In this document: one piece after another, positions 1-8,693 of the stretch
How positions within the stretch are numbered: the first letter of the stretch is position 1
How the letters are laid out: each line of letters opens with the position of its first letter
NCBI RefSeq assembly: GCF_001277235.1
Contig: NZ_CP012266.1
Location: 4,340,001 to 4,404,000, forward strand
Source of the DNA: Cronobacter dublinensis subsp. dublinensis LMG 23823
GTDB lineage: Bacteria > Pseudomonadota > Gammaproteobacteria > Enterobacterales > Enterobacteriaceae
Length of the DNA stretch: 64,000 nt
Reading direction: 5' to 3'
Notes under the pieces: generated by a model
Databases searched by the model: none
What the model saw: only the letters and a program-made list of their open reading frames with translations
Told to the model about the DNA's origin: nothing
Made by a program: the position numbers and the translations under genes

Positions 1-1
1 C

Positions 2-379
2 GGCAAATATGACGCCATTATCTGCAACTACCCGAACGGCGATATGGTCGGTCACACCGGCGTGTTTGACGCCGCCGTCGCCGCAGTGGAAGCGCTCGAT
101 AACTGCATCGCACAGGTGACCCGCGCCGTCGAGGCCGCAGGCGGCCAGATGCTCATTACCGCAGACCACGGCAACGCCGAACAGATGCGCGATCCGGCGA
201 CAGGCCAGGCGCACACCGCGCACACCAACCTGCCGGTGCCGCTGATTTACGTGGGCGATAAAAAAGTGCGCGCGGTAGACGGCGGCAAGCTCTCCGACAT
301 CGCGCCGACCCTGCTTACGCTGATGGGGATGGAAATCCCGCAAGAGATGACTGGCAAGCCGCTGTTCATCGTGGAATAA
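2..379 (+). CDS. gpmI: Phosphoglycerate mutase, cofactor-independent (3' part)
   Basis: C-terminal portion of the cofactor-independent phosphoglycerate mutase, which interconverts 3- and 2-phosphoglycerate in glycolysis. The open frame enters from the left edge, so the start lies outside the window. About 125 residues are visible. They include the NGDMVGHTG segment and the metal-binding ITADHGNAEQM segment typical of this alkaline-phosphatase-superfamily enzyme, then the usual PTLLTLMG and GKPL ending. envC follows 33 bases later on the same strand, the conserved enterobacterial order gpmI-envC-yibQ. Identity is secure from the motifs and the neighbours; nothing can be said about the missing N-terminus. 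Confidence 0.95.
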   Translation, partial: GKYDAIICNYPNGDMVGHTGVFDAAVAAVEALDNCIAQVTRAVEAAGGQMLITADHGNAEQMRDPATGQAHTAHTNLPVPLIYVGDKKVRAVDGGKLSDIAPTLLTLMGMEIPQEMTGKPLFIVE

Positions 380-412
380 TCCCTCCCCATGAGGGGAAAG
401 GCGATTTTTTCA

Positions 413-1672
413 ATGACATGGGGCAACAGGCCGTTTCGGTTCTCAATGAAGCCCCTGCTTTACGCCAGCGCGCTCAGCGCTGGCGTATTGTTATGCCCGC
501 TTTCCGCCCACGCGGATGACCGCGATCAGCTGAAATCCATCCAGGATGATATCGCCGCCAAAGAGCGCGCGGTACGCCAGCAGCAGCAGCAGCGCGCAAC
601 GCTTCTCGCCCAGCTAAAAAGCCAGGAGCAGGCGATCGCCGCCGCCAGCCGCAAGCTGCGCGAAACCCAGAATACGCTGGCGGATCTCAACCGTCAGATA
701 GCCCAGATGAATGCCTCCATCGCAAAGCTTGAAAAGCAAAAAGCCGCCCAGGAGCGCAACCTCGCGGCCCAGCTTGATGCGGCGTTCCGTCAGGGGCAGC
801 ACAGCGGCCTGCAGCTTATCCTGAGCGGCGAAGAGAGCCAGCGCGGCCAGCGTTTACAGGCTTATTTCGGCTATCTCAACGAAGCGCGTCAGGAAACCAT
901 CGCCCAGCTCAAGCAAACTCGCGAAGAAGTCGCCACCCAAAAAGCGGAGCTTGAAGAGAAGCAAACCCAGCAGCAAACGTTGCTCTATGAGCAGCAGGCG
1001 CAGCAGGCAAAGCTGGAGCAGGCCCGCAACGAACGTAAAAAAACCCTCGGCTCGCTGGAGTCTTCTATTCAGGAAGGCCAGCAGCAGTTGAGCGAACTGC
1101 GCGCCAACGAATCACGCCTGCGCGATCGCATCGCCCGCGCGGAGGCGGCGGCGAAAGCCCGTGCCGAGCGCGAAGCGCGTGAGGCCGAGCAGGTTCGCTC
1201 CCGCCAGAAAGAGGCCACGCGCAAAGGCACCACTTATAAGCCTTCCGAGAGTGAGCGTTCACTAATGGCGCGTACCGGCGGTCTTGGCTCGCCGAACGGG
1301 CAGGCATTCTGGCCGGTTCGCGGTCCGTTGCTGCATCGCTATGGCGAACAGCTGCAAGGTGAACTACGTTGGAAGGGCATCGTTATCGGGGCCAGCGAAG
1401 GCACCGAGGTCAAAGCCATCGCCGACGGGCGCGTGATCCTCGCCGACTGGCTGCAGGGCTACGGTCTGGTGGTCGTAGTTGAACACGGCAAGGGCGACAT
1501 GAGCCTTTACGGTTACAACCAGAGCGCGCTGGTGAATGTCGGCACGCAGGTTCGCGCCGGTCAGCCTATCGCGCTGGTGGGCAACAGCGGCGGTCAGGGT
1601 CGTCCTTCGCTCTATTTTGAAATTCGCCGTCAGGGTCAGGCGGTCAACCCACAACCGTGGTTGGGAAGATAA
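413..1672 (+). CDS. envC: Murein hydrolase activator EnvC
   Basis: Periplasmic activator of the amidases AmiA and AmiB at the division septum; in E. coli it is recruited by FtsEX. The 419-residue product matches the E. coli length when the ATG at 413 is used; an ATG eight codons upstream would lengthen it without similarity. A purine-rich AGGGGAAAGG lies about 11 bases before the chosen start. The protein has a cleavable signal peptide ending near residue 34 (AHADD), a long Gln/Glu/Arg-rich coiled coil (about 35-275), and a C-terminal LytM domain (about 315-415) beginning WPVRGPLLHRYGEQ. In this family the LytM fold is degenerate and activates rather than cuts. The stop is three bases before yibQ. 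Confidence 0.95.
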   Translation: MTWGNRPFRFSMKPLLYASALSAGVLLCPLSAHADDRDQLKSIQDDIAAKERAVRQQQQQRATLLAQLKSQEQAIAAASRKLRETQNTLADLNRQIAQMNASIAKLEKQKAAQERNLAAQLDAAFRQGQHSGLQLILSGEESQRGQRLQAYFGYLNEARQETIAQLKQTREEVATQKAELEEKQTQQQTLLYEQQAQQAKLEQARNERKKTLGSLESSIQEGQQQLSELRANESRLRDRIARAEAAAKARAEREAREAEQVRSRQKEATRKGTTYKPSESERSLMARTGGLGSPNGQAFWPVRGPLLHRYGEQLQGELRWKGIVIGASEGTEVKAIADGRVILADWLQGYGLVVVVEHGKGDMSLYGYNQSALVNVGTQVRAGQPIALVGNSGGQGRPSLYFEIRRQGQAVNPQPWLGR

Positions 1673-1675
1673 GTT

Positions 1676-2614
1676 TTGCTTCAGTTGCGTCGTCTTGTTT
1701 TTGCTCTCGCCGGTTCGCTGGCTCTCGCTTTCCCCGCCCTCGCCGGCAAACTCGCTATCGTTATCGATGATTTCGGCTATCGTCCGCAAACCGAAAATCA
1801 GGTGCTGGCGATGCCCGCTGAAGTGTCCGTTGCCGTACTGCCCAACGCGCCGCACGCCCGTGAAATGGCGACCAAAGCCCATAACCAGGGACATGACGTA
1901 CTGATTCATCTGCCAATGGCACCGATCAGTAAGCAGCCCCTGGAAAAAGACACTCTGCGCCCGGACATGAGCGATGATGAAATCGCGCGCATTATTCGCA
2001 ATGCGGTAGATAACGTTCCCTACGCCACCGGCATGAACAACCACATGGGCAGCGCGATGACCTCAAGCCTTCCGGGCATGCAAAAAGTGATGGCGGCGCT
2101 GGCGCACTATAACCTCTATTTTCTCGACAGCATGACCATCGGCAACAGCCAGGCCATGCGCGCCGCTGCAGGAACGGGCGTGAAGGTTATCAAGCGTAAA
2201 GTTTTCCTCGACGACACCCAGAACGAGGCGGACATACGCACGCAGTTTAATCGCGCGGTCGCGCTGGCGCGTCGCAACGGCTCGGCTATCGCTATCGGGC
2301 ATCCCCATCCGTCAACGGTGCGCGTGCTCCAGCAGGCGCTCTATAACCTGCCGCCGGATATCACGCTGGTGCGCGCCAGCAGCCTGCTGAATGAGCCGCA
2401 GAGCGATAATTCCACGCCGAATGTTGCGCCGCCGCTCCCGACACCCGCCGCGCCGCGTAATCCGTTCCGCGGCGTGAAGCTGTGCAAACCGAAGAAACAG
2501 CCAGAACCGGTCTATGCCACGCGTTTCTTCACGATCATTAGCGAAAGCGTCAGCGAGAGCGCCGTCGTGAGCTATTTCCGCCATCAGTGGCAGGGCTGGG
2601 GCAAACAGTCCTGA
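1676..2614 (+). CDS. yibQ: Divergent polysaccharide deacetylase family protein YibQ
   Basis: Orthologue of E. coli YibQ, a secreted member of the divergent polysaccharide deacetylase family (DUF610, NodB-like fold). Its substrate is not known. The start is a TTG placed three bases after the envC stop, giving MLQLRRLVFALAG. A signal peptide ends at about residue 23 (FPALA), followed at once by the conserved KLAIVIDDFGYR. Other family segments are HDVLIHLPMAP, GMNNHMGS and IAIGHPHP, which carry the Asp and His residues of the fold. The 312-residue length is near the family norm. It is probably co-transcribed with envC, which suggests an envelope role, but that is inference. Confidence 0.9.
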   Translation: MLQLRRLVFALAGSLALAFPALAGKLAIVIDDFGYRPQTENQVLAMPAEVSVAVLPNAPHAREMATKAHNQGHDVLIHLPMAPISKQPLEKDTLRPDMSDDEIARIIRNAVDNVPYATGMNNHMGSAMTSSLPGMQKVMAALAHYNLYFLDSMTIGNSQAMRAAAGTGVKVIKRKVFLDDTQNEADIRTQFNRAVALARRNGSAIAIGHPHPSTVRVLQQALYNLPPDITLVRASSLLNEPQSDNSTPNVAPPLPTPAAPRNPFRGVKLCKPKKQPEPVYATRFFTIISESVSESAVVSYFRHQWQGWGKQS

Positions 2615-2621
2615 ATAAAAA

Positions 2622-2645
2622 AACCGCCGAAAGGCGGGTTTTTCA
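2622..2645. terminator. Bidirectional terminator between yibQ and the LPS block
   Basis: A short GC-rich stem (ACCGCC, GAAA loop, GGCGGGT) flanked by an A-run on the left and a T-run on the right. It sits between the convergent yibQ and the glycosyltransferase gene on the other strand and can serve both. Confidence 0.8.
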
Positions 2646-2668
2646 ACAGAGATGGCGCTCCGCGCTTA

Positions 2669-3583
2669 TTAAAGCGTAAAGCGCCCATCCAGAATCATGC
2701 TGTACAGCGCAGGCTCTCCATTATCCGTCAGCCGATAATTTTCCTTATGGGAGAGTTTATAGATCCCGACAGGATCCTGACGTAATGTTGCCAGCGCCGT
2801 TTGCGTCGGCGCGGCATTAATAAACTGGCGGATAAGAAAACGATGGTTTCCCGTCACGGGTTGCCTGTTCATCATCTCGCAAAACGCCGGTACCTTTTCG
2901 CGCGCATATAAAAAGCTGTAGTCGATCAGGAAATACTCAATAAGAGAGTCATGCTGCTGCCAGTAATGATAAAGAATATCTCTGACAAATTTCATCAGCG
3001 GATTCCCCTTCTGCGCCGCAAGAAAATAGGCTGTCCAGTATCCCTGACTTAACGCGCGTTCCTGTCCGGCGCCAGCAAAACGCAGCGACGAAAAGGCGTT
3101 TTCATAAAAGAGTTCAGGCAGGGGCCGGGTCATAAATACCGTGGCGTCCATCCAGATCCCGCCATACTGGTAGAGCAGAGAGCAACGGACAATATCGGAG
3201 TATTGCGCTTTACTGATAAGGCCCGCCTGATACTTAGCAATAACAGCGTCAGGCAGCGTCAAATATTGGGGAATATTGTCGTCAGTAAGAACGATAGTTT
3301 TTGCATCCGGCGTGTGGTGTTGTACCGACGCAATGCACTGCTTAACCAGTTCAGGCGCGTGATCAAGCCCCTGGAACCAGCATATCCAGATGAGACGGGA
3401 CTGTGTTTGAGGAACGGGTGCTACTGGCTCAGGCTGGACGTTAAGGCTATCAATGACAGAAAAAATCGTCGCTTTTTTCTTCGCTTCAAGATGTGCCGCC
3501 GCGCGCTGGAAAACCGCAAATCCCGTCTTTTTATGCCACCTGCGCGTCTTCTTGATGAGTTTGTTAAGGGTGTTCAGCTTCAT
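2669..3583 (-). CDS. Capsular-polysaccharide-synthesis-type glycosyltransferase
   Basis: A 304-residue cytoplasmic protein resembling the capsular polysaccharide synthesis / GT32-like glycosyltransferases that use a nucleotide sugar. Visible signatures are RLIWICWFQG (about 63-72), the YSDIVR segment (128-133) and YGGIWMDA (140-147), where the last Asp is in the position of the metal-binding DxD motif. The Lys/Arg-rich N-terminus could touch the membrane surface. It is the last gene of a four-gene minus-strand block with a family 2 transferase, a ligase-like protein and a phosphoethanolamine-transferase-like protein, so it probably adds an outer-core or O-unit-linked sugar. The sugar is unknown. 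The block is AT-richer than its flanks, which suggests acquisition. Confidence 0.8.
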   Translation of the reverse strand: MKLNTLNKLIKKTRRWHKKTGFAVFQRAAAHLEAKKKATIFSVIDSLNVQPEPVAPVPQTQSRLIWICWFQGLDHAPELVKQCIASVQHHTPDAKTIVLTDDNIPQYLTLPDAVIAKYQAGLISKAQYSDIVRCSLLYQYGGIWMDATVFMTRPLPELFYENAFSSLRFAGAGQERALSQGYWTAYFLAAQKGNPLMKFVRDILYHYWQQHDSLIEYFLIDYSFLYAREKVPAFCEMMNRQPVTGNHRFLIRQFINAAPTQTALATLRQDPVGIYKLSHKENYRLTDNGEPALYSMILDGRFTL

Positions 3584-3603
3584 CGCCCCACCTGTCAGAT
3601 GTT

Positions 3604-4452
3604 TCAGAAAAGTTCTTTTAACGTGCGGCGAAACAGCTTCAGCCTTAATTTTATGTCTTTTTTACGGCCACGCAGAAGAGCATTCATACGGGTTGAGCTG
3701 AAGCCTCTGAAAGACATCAACTGAAAGAGGTTATTACTGCGCGTCGTTTCCGACATATGCTCTCGGTATTTAAAATAGAGCTTGCGGTAAGAGGTGTATT
3801 TTTTGATTTTTTTTGTAATGCGATCGCTGCTATGTTCGGCATCTACCATCGCGGTACTGAAGCTGTATTTAATGCCCGGTCCGTATTTCAGGATAAGTTT
3901 TATCCAGGCATCGCGATCCTGCTGCTGTTTTATTTCCGGTGAAAACCCACCGACGCCCAGCAGTTTCTCTCTGGTGGTCAGTACCTGATTGCCTACCACA
4001 TTTTCACAAAGGATATCCTGCAACGTGATAATGCGTTTGCTATTGCTGTCAGACCCGGTTCGCTGTTTTTTATCCAGCCGTGCGGGGGAGTCTGTGACGA
4101 AGGCATATTGCTCTTCGTAACGGGAAACCAGCTTCGATAAACGCTCCGGCAAAAAGTAGTCGTCATCGTCCAGTCCGGTAACGAAGAAGCCCTGCGAAAG
4201 CGCATAGCCCCGGTTACGGCTGAAATTCGAGCCGCTGTTTTGCGCATTGCGTTCATAGATAAAATGAACGAACCGCGCCTCACATTCCGCTCGCATTTTC
4301 TCGATGAGCTGTGCGGTTTTTTCGTTTGAACAGTCATCGACAACAATCAGCTCGATAGCAGGATACGTTTGAGCAATAACGGAACGAATCGCCCGCTCCA
4401 GGAGGTCTTCTCTGTTAAAGGTCGTAATGATAACGGAGATCAGTTCATTCAT
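3604..4452 (-). CDS. Glycosyltransferase family 2 (LPS block)
   Basis: A 282-residue GT-A glycosyltransferase. The N-terminal ISVIITTFNRED and VVDDCSNE (residues 5-45) bind the nucleotide, and GLDDDDYF (94-100) is the DxD metal site. The C-terminus is rich in Lys and Arg, as is common in enzymes working at the inner membrane. I chose the ATG at 4452 because family members begin right before the ISVIITTF strand; a TTG at 4518 would add 22 unrelated residues. It lies 20 bases before the capsule-type transferase gene and downstream of the ligase-like gene, so it is probably one operon for outer-core or O-antigen decoration. Sugar specificity cannot be read from sequence. Confidence 0.85.
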   Translation of the reverse strand: MNELISVIITTFNREDLLERAIRSVIAQTYPAIELIVVDDCSNEKTAQLIEKMRAECEARFVHFIYERNAQNSGSNFSRNRGYALSQGFFVTGLDDDDYFLPERLSKLVSRYEEQYAFVTDSPARLDKKQRTGSDSNSKRIITLQDILCENVVGNQVLTTREKLLGVGGFSPEIKQQQDRDAWIKLILKYGPGIKYSFSTAMVDAEHSSDRITKKIKKYTSYRKLYFKYREHMSETTRSNNLFQLMSFRGFSSTRMNALLRGRKKDIKLRLKLFRRTLKELF

Positions 4453-4523
4453 AGCAGGCTCGTCTGGTAAAGATCGTAACTCCACCGGGAGAATACTCTT
4501 TTCCCAGTGGAGAATCAAAAAGC

Positions 4524-5789
4524 TTACTTAACAACATCCTGATGCCGATTTTGCTCCAGAAACACGACAGACATAATTAATGTCAGCATCCAGGCGACAG
4601 GCGTCGTTTTTGAATAAAACATGACGCCACTGATACCAAACATAATGATAGAAGCCAGAAATGCGCAAAGAATAATACTGTTGAGTTTTCGAAAGGCGTA
4701 ACAGAACAGGGCAACAACGAAAGCGAAGTAAAGCAGTAAACCAGAAGGGCCTTTTAAGGATAAGGTTTCAACCACTTCATTATGCAGGTGGCCGTTCATA
4801 TGTTTGAGTGCGCCGCGCAAGCCAGGATCTTCTTTCACCGCCACGATGATTTTTTTGTTTCTGTCATCCGTCGACTGCCAAAAATAATTACTTTTTGATG
4901 CAAGAAGTCCTGTTTCCCACATAGCAAAACGCGCACCTACCGAAGTAACGCTGTCATTTCTGTCATACGCTGAAATATCGCGATTAAAATCATCATAACG
5001 CTTAGAAATATCTTCCTTCATCATGAACATTCCCACCACCAGAGCGCAAATAAAGGCGATTACACCTTTCCAGGGAATATGTTTCTCTTTGTATAATTTA
5101 ATGGTTAAGAGAACAAAGAAAATAAGCGGATAAGCGATAATCGCCGCACGTGTACCGGTAGCAACCAGCATCAGGAATGTCAGGAAAAAATGGCCAAGAA
5201 TAAGTGACTCTTTCCATTTATAAGCGCTGTGCTGGAGAACAAGGATGATATAAAAAGAAATAAACGCAATGGTGTAGGCCGCGCCGGTTGCATCAGTGCC
5301 GCCTGCAAGGGAGAGCGTTACGCGGCCACTTTCAAGAAAAATAGCCTGGTAGCCTACATACACGGCCATCATCAACTGTAGCAGAATGGCTAACAACGTA
5401 TGAATTTTGTTATGACCAATACTCAGCTTACGAAAGTTAACGAATAAATAAGTACAGAATGCGCCAGATACACATATTTTTCCTGCTTCAAGGTAGGCGC
5501 GATAAGAGTTAATCGCCGGGCTGTTATTCACTTTGAACAGGCGATACCACACTAAATCGCAGATACCAATCATCAACAGCACTGCGCACAGCCAAAAGGC
5601 ATCATTTTTTCTGAATTTTTTAATATTCAGAAAAAAGATTATAAAGGCTAATGCACCCGCAAGATTGAAAATTTTCGCGGAAAAGTTGGGCGAAATAATC
5701 ACACAGCCAAATGCAATTGCACATAATCCGAATAACAATTGCATCAAACTAAAATGGATCTTCTCAAATTTATTCGTTGTCATCATCAT
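4524..5789 (-). CDS. waaL: O-antigen ligase-like membrane protein (WaaL/Wzy_C type)
   Basis: A polytopic inner-membrane protein of about 421 residues with roughly ten to twelve hydrophobic segments. Between two late segments lies a long periplasmic loop containing RYDDFNRD and GARFAMWETG and ending in HLHNEVVETLSLKGPSG, the His-Asn-Glu motif of the O-antigen ligase / Wzy_C domain. The GTRAA motif after a mid-protein segment is also typical. The expected reaction transfers polymerised O-antigen from undecaprenyl diphosphate to the lipid A core at the periplasmic face. Three consecutive ATGs (5783-5789) follow a possible TTG start; the first ATG is used here. A Wzy polymerase cannot be excluded by sequence alone, but the core-locus context favours WaaL. 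Confidence 0.75.
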   Translation of the reverse strand: MMMTTNKFEKIHFSLMQLLFGLCAIAFGCVIISPNFSAKIFNLAGALAFIIFFLNIKKFRKNDAFWLCAVLLMIGICDLVWYRLFKVNNSPAINSYRAYLEAGKICVSGAFCTYLFVNFRKLSIGHNKIHTLLAILLQLMMAVYVGYQAIFLESGRVTLSLAGGTDATGAAYTIAFISFYIILVLQHSAYKWKESLILGHFFLTFLMLVATGTRAAIIAYPLIFFVLLTIKLYKEKHIPWKGVIAFICALVVGMFMMKEDISKRYDDFNRDISAYDRNDSVTSVGARFAMWETGLLASKSNYFWQSTDDRNKKIIVAVKEDPGLRGALKHMNGHLHNEVVETLSLKGPSGLLLYFAFVVALFCYAFRKLNSIILCAFLASIIMFGISGVMFYSKTTPVAWMLTLIMSVVFLEQNRHQDVVK

Positions 5790-5854
5790 TCCATTTACTA
5801 CTGCAAACAAAAAACCTTAGCACACAATCGAAAAAACCATTAAAGACCACTGTG

Positions 5855-7435
5855 TTAATGAACATTGCCCCATTCATATACGGTACCTGTGGTATCCATA
5901 ACGGCGACATCTTTATCGTACTGCGACAGCCAGGACGATAACGAATTCGCTGCGTCCCCCTCACGATGGATACCTAACCATAACTCGGCGAGCGTATTCA
6001 CATCATCCGTTGACCAGAGCCGGTTGTAATCACCCGTCAGCTTGTCTTTAGCCGCGACGCGTTGAGCATACCAGATGAACATAGGGACCTGTAGGGCCTC
6101 GCGAGGCGGTTTCGCTCCGCCGTGGGAGTAAACCACCGCGCGTGCAGGATCGCGTACCAGCGCGTGATCTGAAAAATAGAGCACGGATGAACGACTATCA
6201 TCCAGCGCATGAAAGACCTGGCCCATCACGCTATCGGTAAAGCGAACGGAATTATCGTAACAGTCGTCGGCTTTATTACCGCTGTTAAGAAGCGTCTGAT
6301 TTGCAGGAAAACGTCGGCAGGCGGGTTCGTGACTGCCGTAAAGATGCAAAACGATCAGTTTTTTGCCTGGCTTTTTCAGCGCGGCGTTGAGCAACGGCAG
6401 CAGCGCGTCATCATAGCCCTCTTCCACCCATGCGCTCTGCTTCGCCTTCAGGGCGATGGCCGTAATAATATTATTATGCGCGCCCCCTTTTCCCTGACGG
6501 CTGAACCAGTACGTGTCGTAGCCTGCTTTATTGGCGATATTAATGACATTATCGCCATATTTACGCGGATCGCGGGCTTTGACGGTATCCGCTGTCAGCG
6601 CCATCGGCACTGCCATAATGGTGACCGGCGCAGGCGCGACGGCATGACGAAACAGCAATAGCTGGTTTTTCCGGGCGTCCAGCTCCGGCGTGGTATCGCG
6701 GTCGTAACCGTAGATACCCATGTTTTTTGCCCGTTCCGATTCGCCAACGATCAGCACATAATTCTCAATGCCGGTGTCTGAAACGGCGATGTTATAATCA
6801 GGCGTGTTATTGCCGATACTCGCGACCACCGCATTATCTTCTGCCGCCTGCATAAACACTTTGGCGGTGCTGACAGGCGTCGACTGCATAAACCGCTGCG
6901 TCAGGCTTTCCACGTTGCTTTTACGAATTTGATGTAGCCAGGCCTGCGTAAAAAAGCCGAATAGCGTCAGACCAAGCAGAATAGCGGGCCAGCGTCTGAA
7001 TCGAGGAGGGACAGGCCAGGCACCGCTATTGGCCGTAAAAATAAACAGTGCCGACAGGGCGGTAAATAACAGGCCATCGCGCCAGTACAGCCCAAGCATG
7101 GATTTCGCTTCTTCCGGCGTGGTATTCAACACACTTAAGGCAAATCCGTAGCTGAATGCTGAATTGAAGTTTGTCCATGCATACAACTGTAGCGTCACGT
7201 CTGCTGCAACCGGCACTAACAAAAGCACAGCCAGAAGATTCCTGAACGCTTTGTTATTAATAGCTTTAATTGCCAACACCAGCAACACGAACACCAGTGT
7301 CCGGTTTATTACCGTATTATATTTCTCATTCAACACATTAGCGTAAATGACGATAACCAGCGAAATAATCAACGGCAAAACGCTCGCAATACGAAAGCCG
7401 TATTTCGTGGATTTTTGTTCTAACAGAATAGACAT
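5855..7435 (-). CDS. Phosphoethanolamine transferase-like sulfatase-fold membrane protein
   Basis: A 526-residue protein with about five N-terminal membrane helices (roughly residues 15-165) and a periplasmic alkaline-phosphatase/sulfatase-fold domain. Family landmarks: VLIVGES (227-233, metal-binding Glu), VTIMAVPMAL (271-280, with Thr272 in the nucleophile position), HLYGSHEPACRRFP and FSDHALVRDP (421-430), then His438. EptA, CptA and OpgE share this layout and move phosphoethanolamine from phosphatidylethanolamine to lipid A, core heptose or glucans. Two deviations stand out: GESER for the usual GES(T/A)R and SDHA for SDHG. First gene of the four-gene LPS block; core decoration is the likely role. 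The exact acceptor is unknown. Confidence 0.8.
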   Translation of the reverse strand: MSILLEQKSTKYGFRIASVLPLIISLVIVIYANVLNEKYNTVINRTLVFVLLVLAIKAINNKAFRNLLAVLLLVPVAADVTLQLYAWTNFNSAFSYGFALSVLNTTPEEAKSMLGLYWRDGLLFTALSALFIFTANSGAWPVPPRFRRWPAILLGLTLFGFFTQAWLHQIRKSNVESLTQRFMQSTPVSTAKVFMQAAEDNAVVASIGNNTPDYNIAVSDTGIENYVLIVGESERAKNMGIYGYDRDTTPELDARKNQLLLFRHAVAPAPVTIMAVPMALTADTVKARDPRKYGDNVINIANKAGYDTYWFSRQGKGGAHNNIITAIALKAKQSAWVEEGYDDALLPLLNAALKKPGKKLIVLHLYGSHEPACRRFPANQTLLNSGNKADDCYDNSVRFTDSVMGQVFHALDDSRSSVLYFSDHALVRDPARAVVYSHGGAKPPREALQVPMFIWYAQRVAAKDKLTGDYNRLWSTDDVNTLAELWLGIHREGDAANSLSSWLSQYDKDVAVMDTTGTVYEWGNVH

Positions 7436-7578
7436 GACGACCCGGACCGTATTTTAAATCTTCCCTGACCACACCCTTATCACCGGAAAAAGAAATACGC
7501 GGCTCTCTTCAGATTAAAGAGTGCCGAACATGGCGTGATACCGGGCGTATAAAAGAAGGCTTATCAAAATTTGCGCAG

Positions 7579-7607
7579 ACGGTAGCAATTCGCTTTTATA
7601 AAGTCAA
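7579..7607 (-). promoter_or_regulatory. Possible promoter of the four-gene LPS block
   Basis: Read on the minus strand, TTGACT (7602-7607) is followed after 17 bases by TACCGT (7579-7584), about 145 bases before the transferase start. The -35 is good and the -10 is poor, so this is a weak call. Confidence 0.3.
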
Positions 7608-7658
7608 ACCGCTGAGGATGGTAGTGACGCCTGCGTCAACAGGCGCCACGATAAGCTG

Positions 7659-8684
7659 TTAATCCCAGCTCAGAATGACCTTACCGGACTGGCCAGAACG
7701 CATCGCGTCAAAGCCTTTCTGGAAGTCATCAATGGTGAAGCGGTGAGTAATAATAGGCGACAGGTCGAGGCCAGACTGGATCAGCGCGGCCATCTTATAC
7801 CAGGTCTCAAACATCTCACGGCCATAGATGCCTTTGATGAAAAGCCCTTTAAAGATGACTTTGTTCCAGTCGATGGACATATCGGAAGGCGGAATGCCGA
7901 GCATCGCGATACGCCCGCCGTGGTTCATGGTGTCCAGCATGGTACGAAATGCCGGCGGCGCGCCGGACATCTCCAGACCTACGTCAAAGCCTTCGGTCAT
8001 GCCCAGCTCTTCCATCACGTCGCTCAGGCTCTCTTTAGAGACGTCCACCGCGCGGGTGACGCCCATTTTGCGCGCCAGCGACAGACGATATTCGTTCACA
8101 TCGGTGATAACCACGTTGCGCGCGCCGACGTGTTTCGCCACCGCCGCCGCCATGATGCCGATCGGACCCGCACCGGAGACCAGCACGTCTTCGCCGACCA
8201 GGTCAAACGAGAGCGCGGTATGCACCGCGTTGCCGAACGGGTCAAAAATCGAGGCCAGATCGTCTGAAATGTTATCCGGGATTTTGAAGGCGTTAAACGC
8301 CGGGATCACCAGATATTCAGCAAAGCAGCCCGGACGATTCACGCCCACGCCAACGGTGTTGCGGCACAGATGGGTGCGCCCGCCGCGGCAGTTACGGCAA
8401 TGGCCGCAGGTGATATGACCCTCGCCGCTGACGCGATCGCCGATTTTAAAGCCTTTGACTTCCTGGCCGATGCCGACCACTTCGCCGACATATTCGTGCC
8501 CGACCACCATCGGCACCGGGATGGTCTTTTGCGACCAGTCGTCCCAGTTGTAAATATGCACGTCGGTGCCGCAGATCGCGGTTTTGCGAATTTTGATCAG
8601 CAGATCGTTATGACCCACTTCCGGCTCCGCCACATCGGTCATCCAGATGCCTTCTGCCGGTTTCAGTTTTGATAATGCTTTCAT
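7659..8684 (-). CDS. tdh: L-threonine 3-dehydrogenase
   Basis: NAD-dependent oxidation of L-threonine to 2-amino-3-ketobutyrate, the first step of threonine conversion to glycine. The 341-residue length equals that of E. coli. Catalytic zinc ligands are in CGTDVH (Cys38) and GHEYVG (His63-Glu64). The structural zinc cysteines are in CGHCRNCRGGRTHLC (about 93-107), and the nucleotide-binding GAGPIG lies near residue 175. Medium-chain dehydrogenase family. Its start is nine bases downstream of the kbl stop, so kbl-tdh is an operon supplying substrate channelling between two sequential enzymes. In E. coli this operon is Lrp-controlled; no operator was searched for here. Confidence 0.97.
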   Translation of the reverse strand: MKALSKLKPAEGIWMTDVAEPEVGHNDLLIKIRKTAICGTDVHIYNWDDWSQKTIPVPMVVGHEYVGEVVGIGQEVKGFKIGDRVSGEGHITCGHCRNCRGGRTHLCRNTVGVGVNRPGCFAEYLVIPAFNAFKIPDNISDDLASIFDPFGNAVHTALSFDLVGEDVLVSGAGPIGIMAAAVAKHVGARNVVITDVNEYRLSLARKMGVTRAVDVSKESLSDVMEELGMTEGFDVGLEMSGAPPAFRTMLDTMNHGGRIAMLGIPPSDMSIDWNKVIFKGLFIKGIYGREMFETWYKMAALIQSGLDLSPIITHRFTIDDFQKGFDAMRSGQSGKVILSWD

Positions 8685-8693
8685 TCCACGCCC

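Noticed and set aside
7576..7592. ops-like GACGGTAGCAAT near the LPS block
   Set aside because: It only partly matches the RfaH ops element (GGCGGTAG...) and points away from the minus-strand LPS genes it would have to serve.
7628..7645. Terminator after tdh
   Set aside because: A CGCCTG/CAGGCG stem exists but no T-run follows it on the minus strand.
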